Source of the DNA: a virus
Virus record (IMG/VR): IMGVR_UViG_3300007735_000795
Coordinates: 34,767 to 98,766 of that record
DNA: 64,000 nucleotides
Reading direction: 5' to 3' (one strand)
This document shows positions 55,585-64,000 of the stretch, in pieces. Position 1 is the stretch's first letter. Each line of letters begins with the position of its first letter. The notes below the pieces were generated by a model. The model worked only from the letters and a program-made list of their open reading frames with translations, was not told the origin of the DNA and did no database searches. The translations under genes were made by a program, and so were the position numbers.

Positions 55585-57309
55585 TTATCCTTCACATGAA
55601 ACGCAATCTGATAAGCGTTGTAAATTGTCTCCTCTTAGAACACTTTCAGTGCGTAAGTAATACAATGTTTTAATACCTTGTTTCCAAGCCTCTTTATGTA
55701 CTTGACTAATCCATTTAGGTGTGTCATTTGGATCAAAGGTCAAGTTTAATGAAATTGCTTGATCAACATATTTTTGTCTAATACCATTTTGACGAACAAT
55801 TTCTAACTGATTAATTTCTTTAAATGTTAAGAATACTTCTTTTTCTTCATCAGTTAAAATATAATCAGGAACATTTACTACTGAACCTTGATCTTTTAAA
55901 ATTTGATCCCAAACACTGTCAATGTTGTATCCTTTTTTAGTAAGCAATTCTTCTAAAATTTTATTTCGCTTAATAAATACACCTTTAGCTGTTTTTAAGT
56001 TATAAACATTAGCAGGAATAGGTTCAATTGAAGGTGATACACCTCCTGAAATGTGAGCGTTTGATACAGTTGGTGCAGGTGCTAAATGATGGGTATGTCT
56101 TAAACCTGTACCTTTACACCATTCTGGTTCACCATATAATACTGCTTGGTCACGAGATGCTTTTAATACTTCTTGTTCAATAAAATCAAACATCATTCTA
56201 GTGTAAGAATTTGCTTGAATACCTACAAACGGCAATCCTTTTTGTTGTAGGAAAGTATGCCAACCTAAAACACCAACTCCAATTGCTCTACCTTTAGTAG
56301 CTGAGCGAACTGTGTTTTCCATGAATTTAATGTTTTTAGCTCTATCAATAAATTCTTGAAGTACACCTTCTAAAAACCAACAAGATAATTCAGGTAATGT
56401 CATTCCATTTTCAAACTTAAAATCTTTCCATTCATCCCATCTTGCTAAGTTTAAAGATGATAAACAACAAATAAATGAATGTAATTCATCAGTATAAAGA
56501 GCAATCTCAGTACAAATGTTAGTCATTGATACTTTTAAGTTGTTCTTTTTATATGCTTCAGGATTAGCATTATTAATATTATCCTCAAACATAATATAAG
56601 GTTCACCTGTTTCAAGACGTGTCTTAAGAATTTCACCCCAAATCTTTAATGATTTAGGATCTTTATTCTCAAGTTTATCCATAAATTCATCATCAATAAC
56701 AACACACTGATGAAGATTTAAACACTGTCTGTTAACATCACCTTTTGGTCTACGAATTTGTAAAAATTCTTCAATGTCTGGGTGGTTAATGTTTAAGTTA
56801 ACAGATGCTGCTCCTCTACGAACACTACCTTGATTAGTAGCTAAGATTGTAGAGTCATAAATTTTACACCATGGAACTACACCTTCTGATACTCCATTGT
56901 CTTTAATGGCTTTACCTCGTCCTCTAATACGAGATACACCAATACCAACACCTCCACCTTGAGATGATAATCTCATTAGTTCTGAGTTAGCATCAGCAAT
57001 ACCTTCAATACTATCACCTACATCAATACCAAAGCATGAAATAGGCATTCCACGTTCAGTACCCATGTTTGATAATACAGGTGATGCTAAGCATAACCAA
57101 TTTTTAACCATTGCTTCATAAAACAATGGTTGTAAGTCTTTACGTCTTAGACGGCGAGCAGCAGCTTTACTTACTCTTTTATATGCGTCAAATACATCTT
57201 CATCAGGTAATAAATAACCTTTTGAAATCATACTAACAGCAATTTCATCCATCCATTCTGGGTAGTGTTTACCCTTAATCCAATTTGTTGTATCTATTTG
57301 TGAACTCAT
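55585..57309 (-). CDS. nrdA: Class Ia ribonucleotide reductase, large subunit
   Basis: 574 aa. PVLSNMGTERGMPISCFG holds the first redox Cys; NICTEIALYTDELHSFICCLSSLNLA holds the radical-site Cys of NxCxE and the second redox Cys (ICCLS). C-terminal CVSC (DCVSCEG) accepts thioredoxin. APAPTVSNAHISGGVSPSIEP is the conserved loop. The N-terminal ATP-cone is absent, so it lacks the activity-inhibiting regulatory site, as in many phage enzymes. Confidence 0.95.
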   Translation of the reverse strand: MSSQIDTTNWIKGKHYPEWMDEIAVSMISKGYLLPDEDVFDAYKRVSKAAARRLRRKDLQPLFYEAMVKNWLCLASPVLSNMGTERGMPISCFGIDVGDSIEGIADANSELMRLSSQGGGVGIGVSRIRGRGKAIKDNGVSEGVVPWCKIYDSTILATNQGSVRRGAASVNLNINHPDIEEFLQIRRPKGDVNRQCLNLHQCVVIDDEFMDKLENKDPKSLKIWGEILKTRLETGEPYIMFEDNINNANPEAYKKNNLKVSMTNICTEIALYTDELHSFICCLSSLNLARWDEWKDFKFENGMTLPELSCWFLEGVLQEFIDRAKNIKFMENTVRSATKGRAIGVGVLGWHTFLQQKGLPFVGIQANSYTRMMFDFIEQEVLKASRDQAVLYGEPEWCKGTGLRHTHHLAPAPTVSNAHISGGVSPSIEPIPANVYNLKTAKGVFIKRNKILEELLTKKGYNIDSVWDQILKDQGSVVNVPDYILTDEEKEVFLTFKEINQLEIVRQNGIRQKYVDQAISLNLTFDPNDTPKWISQVHKEAWKQGIKTLYYLRTESVLRGDNLQRLSDCVSCEG

Positions 57310-57318
57310 AATCTTGTT

Positions 57319-58269
57319 TTATAAATCATCCCAATCTGCTGTAGACTTAGCATATGCTGTTACTCTACCTGCAAAGAAATCTTGATGTGTTTTACCTGAT
57401 GTTAAATGTCCAAACCATTCAATTTGTTTTAAAAGATTAGGATCAATATCATTATAAATTGCTTTATAACCTAATTCAATCATTTTTTCATTAGCACGGG
57501 CTTTAATAAAGTTTTTTAATTGTTCTTTATTTAAACCTTCAACACTACCCATCTCAAACGCTTTATCAATAAAGTCAAATTCAAGCTGTACTGATAAATG
57601 ACATGCTTCAATTATTTTTTCTCTTAACTCGTCAGTGTTTAATTCTGGTTGTTCCTCTAATAGTGTTCTAAATAACCAGCAACCTGCTTTGGAGTGTAGT
57701 GATTCATCTCTAACACTCCATTCTACAATTTGGCCTGTACCTTTCATTAAGTTTCTTAATTGGAAACTCATCAACACAGCAAATGAAGAAAACAAATTTA
57801 CACCTTCAGTGAATGCTGAAAATATAGCTAATGAAATTGCTCTGTCTTCTATTGTTTCACCTGGTGTTTCAATCAAACGTTCGATTTTAGCTTTAGATAC
57901 TTCGTCTTCTAAAAATGCTTTAAAGTCATCTAAACCTAATTCTTCATTTAACCTAGCATATGCTTCAGCATGGATGCTTTCAAAATCAGCAAATACACGA
58001 GCCATAGCTTGGATTTCGGGTTTCGGAAACCAAACTGATACTTTTGTGGACCAATAATCGTTAACATGTACTTCTGTTTGAGCAAATGATTTTAATATGT
58101 TTCCAATTAAATTCTTTTCAGGTTCTGTTAATTTTAATTTCCAATCGTTCAAATCTGATGCGAGTGGAACTTCATCTGCTAACCAATGTGCTCTATGTTG
58201 ATCTTTATAGAAATCAAATGCTGTTTGGTACTCAAATGGTTTATAAAAATTTCTTGCGTCGGTAATCAT
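57319..58269 (-). CDS. nrdB: Class Ia ribonucleotide reductase, small subunit
   Basis: 316 aa. Di-iron ligands and tyrosyl radical: FADFESIHAEAYARL (Glu 97, His 100, Tyr 104), FTEGVNLFSSFAVL and RDESLHSKAGCWLF. Tyr 104 is at the E. coli Tyr 122 position, so the radical is tyrosyl. It pairs with nrdA downstream. Promoter 58274-58304 directly precedes it. Confidence 0.95.
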   Translation of the reverse strand: MITDARNFYKPFEYQTAFDFYKDQHRAHWLADEVPLASDLNDWKLKLTEPEKNLIGNILKSFAQTEVHVNDYWSTKVSVWFPKPEIQAMARVFADFESIHAEAYARLNEELGLDDFKAFLEDEVSKAKIERLIETPGETIEDRAISLAIFSAFTEGVNLFSSFAVLMSFQLRNLMKGTGQIVEWSVRDESLHSKAGCWLFRTLLEEQPELNTDELREKIIEACHLSVQLEFDFIDKAFEMGSVEGLNKEQLKNFIKARANEKMIELGYKAIYNDIDPNLLKQIEWFGHLTSGKTHQDFFAGRVTAYAKSTADWDDL

Positions 58270-58273
58270 ACTC

Positions 58274-58304
58274 CTAATATAATAAGTTATTTACTTAATT
58301 CAAA
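58274..58304 (-). promoter_or_regulatory. Bacteroidota-type promoter
   Basis: Minus strand TTTG, 19 bases, TATATTAG, which also forms the RBS-like AGGAG before nrdB ATG 58269. The -33 box is inside the helicase gene 3' end. Confidence 0.55.
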
Positions 58305-59651
58305 GAATTTCTGCTGAAGAAGATCTCTGTCTAGATTGTTGATGTCACTAAACTCGTTTACGGGTTTAGAAGGAGTATATTGATCTGGGTCGTCCTCATA
58401 ATTATCAAAGATTTCCATATGACCAGTAGAGGTATCGATTTTGGCTCCAAATGTTAAGCCATCTATACCATATCTATTTTTCATTATATGAAAACGACCT
58501 GTTCCTTTCACTTTATCTTCTTTTTTACGTGAGAGAGAAATAGCCACATCTGTAATCATGATTTTGTCATAGCTACCTGCGGCTTTATCACCCTCGATGA
58601 TATCATCTTTGGCTCCAGCACGGTTTACCTGTGATACACTCCAAATTGGAATTTTTAACTCACGAGCTAAACCCTTTGTGCTTACATAAATATCATCTAT
58701 TTCATCTTTCCTTTCACGATTGTTCTTCTTTGAACGAAGAAGATCTACATAGTCAATAATAATTAAATCGGGTTTAAAGCCTTGATCAATACATTTTTGT
58801 ACGTGTGCTTCTAATGTTGAGATTGATGCTTTACCTGGGGAGTATTCTTTAACTACTAATTTGCCTGGTAATTGAGTAATAACTGATTCAACTTTAGTTT
58901 TGTGTTTCATAATTTCATTTACAGGCACACCAGTAAAGAAAGCATCATATCGTCTACCAACATAATCCTCTCCTAATTCAAGTGTATAGTGAATAACATT
59001 AAACCCTAATTCAACAGCTGTACCTCCTAAAGCAATTAATGTCCATGATTTACCACCACCAGGATTACCAAATATTAAACCGAAATCTCCATTTCCTAAA
59101 CCACCTTGCATTAGGTTATTAAACAATATCCAAGGTGTAGGTATAGTAATTCTGTGTTCTTCTCTGTATCGGGTTTCAATATCTTTATCATATTCTAGAC
59201 CAATATTTTTGTCACCACCTGCTTTTAAAGCATTATCAACTAATCCTCTAATTGAGTCATAATCACCTGCTTTTAATAAATCTACAGATGTAAGTAGTGC
59301 TTTTTTAAGCTGTTGGTTTTTACAGAAGTTAGAGAATTCTTCTTCTACATAAGCTAGATCTTCATCTGATGCTTTGTATGCTTCTTTAAGTTGTTCTTTT
59401 ACTGAAAGTTGTAGTACTTCGTTTTCTAGTTTTTTAACTTCTACTTTTAATACTTCCATACTAGGTGTAGTATGGTATTTTTCATAATAATTAAGAATTT
59501 CTTTAATAACCCACTTATGTGCACTGTTATCAAAATATTCTTCACTTAAAATATCATGTATATTAGTTAAAAATTCCTTATGTGTTAATAAGGATGATAA
59601 TACTTTAATTTGAAAATGCGTCCCGTACTGGGAAAGTGTGCTTAATGTCAT
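58287..59651 (-). CDS. Replicative DNA helicase (gp41/DnaB-like)
   Basis: 454 aa. An N-terminal helical domain, then a RecA-type core: Walker A GNPGGGKSW (195-203), NVIHYTLELGEDYVGRRYDAF (motif H1a), LIIIDYVDLLRSKKNN (Walker B), and IWSVSQVNRAGA (motif H3) with EGDKAAGSYDKIMI. T4 gp41 is 475 aa. It unwinds DNA ahead of the polymerase. No primase (gp61) is visible in the window. Confidence 0.9.
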   Translation of the reverse strand: MTLSTLSQYGTHFQIKVLSSLLTHKEFLTNIHDILSEEYFDNSAHKWVIKEILNYYEKYHTTPSMEVLKVEVKKLENEVLQLSVKEQLKEAYKASDEDLAYVEEEFSNFCKNQQLKKALLTSVDLLKAGDYDSIRGLVDNALKAGGDKNIGLEYDKDIETRYREEHRITIPTPWILFNNLMQGGLGNGDFGLIFGNPGGGKSWTLIALGGTAVELGFNVIHYTLELGEDYVGRRYDAFFTGVPVNEIMKHKTKVESVITQLPGKLVVKEYSPGKASISTLEAHVQKCIDQGFKPDLIIIDYVDLLRSKKNNRERKDEIDDIYVSTKGLARELKIPIWSVSQVNRAGAKDDIIEGDKAAGSYDKIMITDVAISLSRKKEDKVKGTGRFHIMKNRYGIDGLTFGAKIDTSTGHMEIFDNYEDDPDQYTPSKPVNEFSDINNLDRDLLQQKFFELSK

Positions 59652-59670
59652 AACTTATTTATTTAAAAAC

Positions 59671-60201
59671 TTATTTTTTTACTAATATAAAACCATCTCT
59701 ATAAGTATCAAAACCAAAATTAGGAATTTGTTGAAGTTGTTTTGATATAAAGGCTTTATATAAATTTGATTTTTGAGAAATATCATCACTATCTATTTCC
59801 TTTGATGATCCTCTAATATATAATCCGTTAATGTCGTCTAAATAACCATCTTCATTTTTTAAAAAATCTTTTACAATATCTACTATAGTTGATAAGATAG
59901 TAAGTAATGTTTTTAAATCTGTTTTAGCAAATTGTTTTTCAACACCTTCTACATCATAACTTACATTATACACATCATCTAATTTTCGATACTTTGGTGG
60001 AAAATAATACTGTTGTTCAATGTCATCAAACATTGAAAATGCTACAGTTACTATTTTTTTACCTTTTTCTATCTTAATTGGAAATTCATATATAGTAGAA
60101 GAACGTTTTTTCCATTTTAAAGGAGAAATATTTGCTTCCCCGATTTCTTTTACAAGAATTTCCTGAATTAAGGGTACAAGTAATGTTTTATGAGATGCCA
60201 T
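59671..60201 (-). CDS. Hypothetical protein between helicase and nuclease genes
   Basis: 176 aa. A helical start (LLVPLIQEILVKEIG), then strands (SSTIYEFPIKIEKGKKIVTVAFSMFDD), helix KTLLTILSTIVDIVKDFLK, and a C-terminal strand FDTYRDGFILVKK. No recognised motif. Possibly part of the replication module by position. Confidence 0.55.
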   Translation of the reverse strand: MASHKTLLVPLIQEILVKEIGEANISPLKWKKRSSTIYEFPIKIEKGKKIVTVAFSMFDDIEQQYYFPPKYRKLDDVYNVSYDVEGVEKQFAKTDLKTLLTILSTIVDIVKDFLKNEDGYLDDINGLYIRGSSKEIDSDDISQKSNLYKAFISKQLQQIPNFGFDTYRDGFILVKK

Positions 60202-60212
60202 GCTGATAAATA

Positions 60213-61256
60213 TTACTTAAAACTGCTTAGTGTTGTAAATGTATTTCTAATCCAAAATTCTACATTTTTTAATGTATGTCCTAATCCGTCTTCATTGTAT
60301 AGTTTTGTAAAATCAGCCGCTTTAATTTTTTCTAACGGAGACATTGTTAACTGTTCTATACATTTTTTTTCTTCATCATCTACTAAAGGATTACTCAAAT
60401 CCATTATTTTATAATGTTTTTGTAGTGTTTCATAGTCATATATTACTCTTGAGTATATAACGTGTTCTTTATATTTGCTTTCACAAATATTATGTAAATC
60501 ATCTAATGACATTTCCCTTTCAGCTAATTCAGGAAAAAATTTGAATAACTTTTTAGGCCCTAATCCTTTTAATCCTGGTATTTTATCTGAATTGTCTCCC
60601 ATAAGTGTTTTATATAAAATAAAATTCTTAGCAGGGAGACCAAATTTTTCTTTTACTAAAGATGGAGTATAGTGTTCTTTAACCATAGGACTATAAACAG
60701 TAATGTTGTCATTTACTAATTGTAAAAAGTCCTTATCCGCAGACACTATGGTACATTTAGAGTTATGTGTAGTTGTTAAGTAGTGAGTTAAATATGCTAT
60801 AATGTCATCTGCTTCTACTTTATCAAGTACAATAAGTTTAATAGGTAAACACTTTAGATAGTGAATGAGTCTAGATATCTGATTTATTTTAGATTCATTT
60901 TCTTCATCTAAGTCTTCAAATGTAGAACTTCTATTAACTCTAGAAAGATTACGACCTGATTTGTATTCGGGGAGAAGGTTCTTCCTGTTTATGGTTGAAC
61001 CTACTCCGTCAAATACAATGTATACAGAGGTGGGGGTGTTTTGGTTAATTAAAAAACTTAATGAACGTAAAAATCCTCCTAAGCCTCCTACATGGACACC
61101 CTCCTGATTAACATAATTTATAACAGCAAAGTTTCTTAAAAACAGATTTAAACCATCAATAATTAGAACCCTATCATGTTTTTTAAACGTTGCTTGTTTT
61201 GGTTCGTTACCAGGAGTAATATTGTTTAGTAATTTAAACAATTCATCTTTATCCAT
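60213..61256 (-). CDS. FEN/RNase H-type 5'-3' exonuclease
   Basis: 347 aa. RVLIIDGLNLFLRNF (metal Asp), YIVFDGVGSTINRKNLLPEYK, KVEADDIIAYL, TIVSADKDFLQLV and LMGDNSDKIPGLKGLGPKK (helical-clamp and H3TH DNA-binding motif). This is the family of T4 RNase H and the pol I 5' nuclease, which removes RNA primers. It sits between the helicase and uvsX genes. Confidence 0.9.
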   Translation of the reverse strand: MDKDELFKLLNNITPGNEPKQATFKKHDRVLIIDGLNLFLRNFAVINYVNQEGVHVGGLGGFLRSLSFLINQNTPTSVYIVFDGVGSTINRKNLLPEYKSGRNLSRVNRSSTFEDLDEENESKINQISRLIHYLKCLPIKLIVLDKVEADDIIAYLTHYLTTTHNSKCTIVSADKDFLQLVNDNITVYSPMVKEHYTPSLVKEKFGLPAKNFILYKTLMGDNSDKIPGLKGLGPKKLFKFFPELAEREMSLDDLHNICESKYKEHVIYSRVIYDYETLQKHYKIMDLSNPLVDDEEKKCIEQLTMSPLEKIKAADFTKLYNEDGLGHTLKNVEFWIRNTFTTLSSFK

Positions 61257-61257
61257 G

Positions 61258-62343
61258 TTATTCTTCGTCTATTAAGGTAATATTTTCTTTACTTTCTTCC
61301 CATTCTGATTTGTCTTCAGTAAGACCAATACCGTCGAGACTTCCTAAAATATGTACCCATTCATGAGCATGTTGTTTTTTATACTCATTAATGTCTTTAG
61401 TATCATCACTAATAAAACCATGAACTGTAGCTACAACTGTGTTTTTAGTTTGTAGACCAGTAACGTGGTTTTTATCTACTGATACTTTGGTACGAACTGC
61501 AAATTCTACTTCTCTGCCATCTTTAGTTGCTTTTAATTTGCTGGTTCCACTATTGGTAATATTACCAAATGTAAGAACAATTGAAGCATCTAAAAACATT
61601 GTTTCACCATTTTTCATTTTCATTTTAGGTTGAGCAAATATATTTTCAGCTGGTGCGATCCAGATTTTATTAATTGCTACCATTGAATTAGTAAATGGTG
61701 AACTTTCTTTACGTGATAGTGGAAAACGTTGATTAATAAAATTTCCAAATTGTTGTGACATTGCACCTGCATTCCACATTGGATTATTTTTATTTGCTTC
61801 AACACTCATTTTACAAGGTATAGAACCTATTGAATCCCAAAAGAAACATAAATCATAAGGTAAATTACCTTTCTTTTGTTCATCTAATAAGTCAGCTATA
61901 AATTCTGCTACATCTTCAATAGTACCTAATGCACTTCTGTCGTTGTATAAGAAGAAACCTTTATAGTCTATAATTTCACCTGTTGTTTTGTCAACAACGT
62001 CTTCAACTTGAAAACCCATTTGTTTAGCATGTTCCCAAGACCATTTCATCTCTGTAATAATGAACACAGGCAAAATGCCCATTTTCTGGGCATTAATTGC
62101 CAATTCAAGTAAAGCTGTTGTTTTACCTGTATTACTGTGTCCTCTTAAAAGGTTGATATGGCCTATAGCTGCGCCTGGAAGTGAAGTTGAATCTTGTAAT
62201 GCTTCTGAGAAGGGGATCCATCTTTGTTCTTTAAACTTAACTGTACTGTTAAGTAGTTTTTTCTCTTTGAATTTATCAAGGTTGAAACTTGCTTTAATTT
62301 CTTCAGAGACTGCTGTCATTAAAGATTCTTTCTTTTTAGCCAT
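61258..62343 (-). CDS. uvsX: UvsX-like RecA-family recombinase
   Basis: 361 aa. Walker A RGHSNTGKTTALLE (67-80), PVFIITEMKWSW, a Walker B-type strand CFFWDSIGSIPCKM, and SMVAINKIWIAP. The gene sits between the FEN nuclease and gp32-like gene, the T4-type recombination trio. It mediates strand exchange and recombination-dependent replication. Confidence 0.9.
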   Translation of the reverse strand: MAKKKESLMTAVSEEIKASFNLDKFKEKKLLNSTVKFKEQRWIPFSEALQDSTSLPGAAIGHINLLRGHSNTGKTTALLELAINAQKMGILPVFIITEMKWSWEHAKQMGFQVEDVVDKTTGEIIDYKGFFLYNDRSALGTIEDVAEFIADLLDEQKKGNLPYDLCFFWDSIGSIPCKMSVEANKNNPMWNAGAMSQQFGNFINQRFPLSRKESSPFTNSMVAINKIWIAPAENIFAQPKMKMKNGETMFLDASIVLTFGNITNSGTSKLKATKDGREVEFAVRTKVSVDKNHVTGLQTKNTVVATVHGFISDDTKDINEYKKQHAHEWVHILGSLDGIGLTEDKSEWEESKENITLIDEE

Positions 62344-62361
62344 AATCTGTTTTAATTAAAA

Positions 62362-63207
62362 TTAATCTTCATCCTCAAACAAAGCATCAAATTTAGCTGC
62401 TTTAGATGTTTTTGCAGGAGTTGTTTTTAAAGCATAGTTTGCTTTTGCTTGTGGAGCAGGTGATTCATCCTCGTCTTTCCAAGGCAAATCATTTGGTGTT
62501 TCGTCTTCAGTATCAACGTTTTCACCACCTTCTTCAGCTTCAGGATTTAAGAATTTTTCTAACACACTTTTAATTTCTTCAAATGTCATTTTTCTTTGAA
62601 GTTCCAAAATGTTAGGCTGTTCAGATAACCATGACTTGATAGTGTCTTTATCTGTACCCAAAACAGATGTTTTTGGTTTAACACGAATTGATGATTTTAA
62701 TCCTTGACGTCCACCAATGTCTCCAGTTACAGTTTCAACTGTAAAATCACGACCATCATTGATGTCTGTAAAGTCTCCATAATCTTCATCTTCGGCTATA
62801 CCTAAAAGTTGAATATAAATTTCTTTACCAAATTCCCAAAGGCGAACACCTTTGTCTTCTTCACCACGCACAATTACAGGAGCAAAAACTCGCATTTTTG
62901 GGTCTAGTTTTTTAGCTAGTCTCCAGTTTTCTTTGTCGCTTGTACTACGAAGTTGTTTAGCAAATTCAACAATAGGGTCTTTTTCACCCCAATTTGTTAA
63001 TGCATAAATAGGGAATTTAGACAATCCATAGTGTACATACACTTCTTGAAATGGATTTTCTTTGTTAATAGCTGAAGGAACAATTCGGATTTGAAATTTA
63101 CCTTCTTGTTTTGGTTTCCAAATGTATTTGGAGTAATCAACTTTTTCTTTCTTTTGCCCAGTTGATTGTAAGGCATTCAGTTTTTGTTTAATAGCGTTAA
63201 TGTCCAT
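62362..63207 (-). CDS. Single-stranded DNA-binding protein (gp32-like)
   Basis: 281 aa. N-terminal IWKPKQEGKFQIRIVPSAINKENPFQEVYVHYGL..IYAL (OB-type core), central KIYIQLLGI, and a strongly acidic C-terminal tail (EAEEGGENVDTEDETP) as in gp32. Unlike T4 gp32 it has no cysteine-histidine zinc finger (no Cys at all in the core). It starts a transcript at promoter 63234-63265. It coats ssDNA at the fork and helps UvsX loading. Confidence 0.8.
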   Translation of the reverse strand: MDINAIKQKLNALQSTGQKKEKVDYSKYIWKPKQEGKFQIRIVPSAINKENPFQEVYVHYGLSKFPIYALTNWGEKDPIVEFAKQLRSTSDKENWRLAKKLDPKMRVFAPVIVRGEEDKGVRLWEFGKEIYIQLLGIAEDEDYGDFTDINDGRDFTVETVTGDIGGRQGLKSSIRVKPKTSVLGTDKDTIKSWLSEQPNILELQRKMTFEEIKSVLEKFLNPEAEEGGENVDTEDETPNDLPWKDEDESPAPQAKANYALKTTPAKTSKAAKFDALFEDED

Positions 63208-63233
63208 AAAAACTTGGTTTTAAATTGTTATTA

Positions 63234-63265
63234 TTAATATACTACATTTTTTTAATAAGGCCAAA
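63234..63265 (-). promoter_or_regulatory. Bacteroidota-type promoter
   Basis: Minus strand TTTG, 20 bases, TATATTAA, upstream of the gp32-like gene (ATG 63207). The intergenic 63208-63343 holds only this promoter. Confidence 0.6.
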
Positions 63266-63343
63266 TTATACTGCCTTTTTGTTCGTAGTGTTTTCCTTAA
63301 CTTGTTCTAACCTAAATGACACCGTTGTGTCTATTATAAATAC

Positions 63344-63787
63344 TTACAACTCTACAATTTTATACACTTTTGTATTAAGTTGTTTTAATTCGTTGTGTTG
63401 AGTAAGTAGAATACAATTTCTATAATGCTGCCAATTGATACGGTATGATACATCTACTACGCCTCCGTTTAATTTTTTAATTAATTCATTTAAGGCATTA
63501 ATTGTATAAAGAGTATTTGTTTCTTTTTTACGATGTACCAAAATTGTATTTTCTGGAATGTCATTTAAGTTATCATAGTCAATGTTATATGTGCAAACAT
63601 ATTCATTGTTGCTCTTAACTTGTAAGACAAAAATTTTATTATACAATACTGTATATTTATACTTTATATCCTCTATAAGACTGTCCACCTCATCTAGTTC
63701 TGAGAATGTACAAAACAGTTTATTTCCACTCACGTCATCAAAGTTTAAAAATGTTGTATCAAACCCGTAGTAGGGTTTGTCATACAT
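63344..63787 (-). CDS. Unknown protein near the recombination cluster
   Basis: 147 aa from ATG 63787 (MYDKPYYGFDTTFLNF), chosen because it overlaps the upstream stop by only 8 bases; the open frame extends to ATG 63826. Beta-rich with FCTFSELDEVDSLIEDI, FVLQVKSNNEYVCTYNIDYDN, and TILVHRKKETNTLYTINALNELIKKL. It resembles no family I know. Confidence 0.55.
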   Translation of the reverse strand: MYDKPYYGFDTTFLNFDDVSGNKLFCTFSELDEVDSLIEDIKYKYTVLYNKIFVLQVKSNNEYVCTYNIDYDNLNDIPENTILVHRKKETNTLYTINALNELIKKLNGGVVDVSYRINWQHYRNCILLTQHNELKQLNTKVYKIVEL

Positions 63788-64000
63788 ATGGGGTGAATGG
63801 TTTAAGGTCATGGTATGTTTTTCCATATTTCATTTTAAATTTCAAATTATTAGATGCGAATACTTCGCATATTTTTTCTAATAATTCAGATTCGTTTTTA
63901 TCAATGTCAAATAAAAAGGCATCGTAAGTATATAAAACAAGTTTACTATTACATCCTTTTAATATAGGTAGCATATCTTGTAATAACAAAATATTTTGTG
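63780..64000 (-). CDS. C-terminal fragment, possibly polymerase-like (runs off right edge)
   Basis: An open frame from the right edge ends at 63780, about 73 residues, with no real start in view. It contains SKLVLYTYDAFLFDIDKNESELLEKICEVFA and ends with KMKYGKTYHDLKPFTPYV. LYTYDAFLFD with a following helix is reminiscent of the catalytic motif C (VHD-type) of family-A polymerases as seen in phages of Bacteroidota; this is memory-based. If right, the phage has a second polymerase besides the split PolB. Confidence 0.45.
   Translation of the reverse strand, partial: QNILLLQDMLPILKGCNSKLVLYTYDAFLFDIDKNESELLEKICEVFASNNLKFKMKYGKTYHDLKPFTPYV

Noticed and set aside
1-64000. tRNA genes
   Set aside because: Scanning the few intergenic stretches by eye showed none with a cloverleaf; nearly all bases are coding. 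A tRNA search program was not available.

Overview
The window is part of a large, AT-rich, T4-like tailed-phage genome that most likely infects a member of the Bacteroidota. Every convincing gene lies on the minus strand. The T4-type replication set is recognisable: gp32-like ssDNA-binding protein, UvsX recombinase, FEN/RNase H-type nuclease, gp41-like DnaB-family helicase, family-B DNA polymerase (split into two genes), gp45 sliding clamp, gp44/gp62 clamp loader, NrdA/NrdB and ThyA. Three things point to a Bacteroidota host. At least 18 sites carry the host-type promoter architecture TTTG-N19/20-TATATTTA. One gene is a secreted stand-alone CHU_C (type IX secretion type B sorting) domain. Other genes resemble families I know from Bacteroidota.

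Layout from left to right (transcription runs right to left). 0-3.1 kb: a tightly coupled operon of very small genes, several joined by the string GGAGGTGAGCAATGA, with two members of a 'KQTA...MEREQII' paralogue family. 3.1-9.8 kb: a calcineurin-like phosphoesterase, a caspase-like candidate, the CHU_C protein, a probable lysis cassette (spanin-like pair, holin candidate, L,D-transpeptidase-like and lytic-transglycosylase-like enzymes), then a GAF-like membrane protein, a SpoIIE-type phosphatase and lipoproteins. 9.8-18 kb: ThyA, a ClpP-like protease and many small unknown genes. 18-32.7 kb: a sugar-nucleotide and glycosyltransferase block (RfbF, UXS-like epimerase, full and truncated UDP-sugar dehydrogenases, methyltransferases, GT2 and GT4 enzymes). 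32.7-44 kb: RHH regulator, RecB-like nuclease, ART-like protein, clamp loader, GroEL/GroES, clamp, and the DNA polymerase interrupted by a three-part insertion. 44-46.4 kb: a long HxEG-repeat fibre protein and a small virion-like protein. 46.4-53.7 kb: MazG-like protein, FolE, Hpt, two thioredoxins, QueE, QueD, QueC-like and DpdA-like enzymes, a probable 7-deazaguanine DNA-modification pathway. 54-64 kb: nucleotide reduction and the T4-type recombination/replication core, with a partial, possibly polymerase-like, gene at the right edge.

How it works together: RNR, ThyA and thioredoxins supply dNTPs; clamp, loader, helicase, UvsX, gp32 and split polymerase replicate the genome; FolE-QueD-QueE-QueC-like would make a 7-deazaguanine base that the DpdA-like enzyme could put into DNA. 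The best candidates for new biology are the split polymerase with its embedded HNH module, the base-modification pathway with unusual metal sites (the QueC-like protein lacks all four zinc cysteines), the phage-borne type IX sorting domain, and promoters overlapped by terminator-like hairpins. No tRNA gene or CRISPR array was seen.
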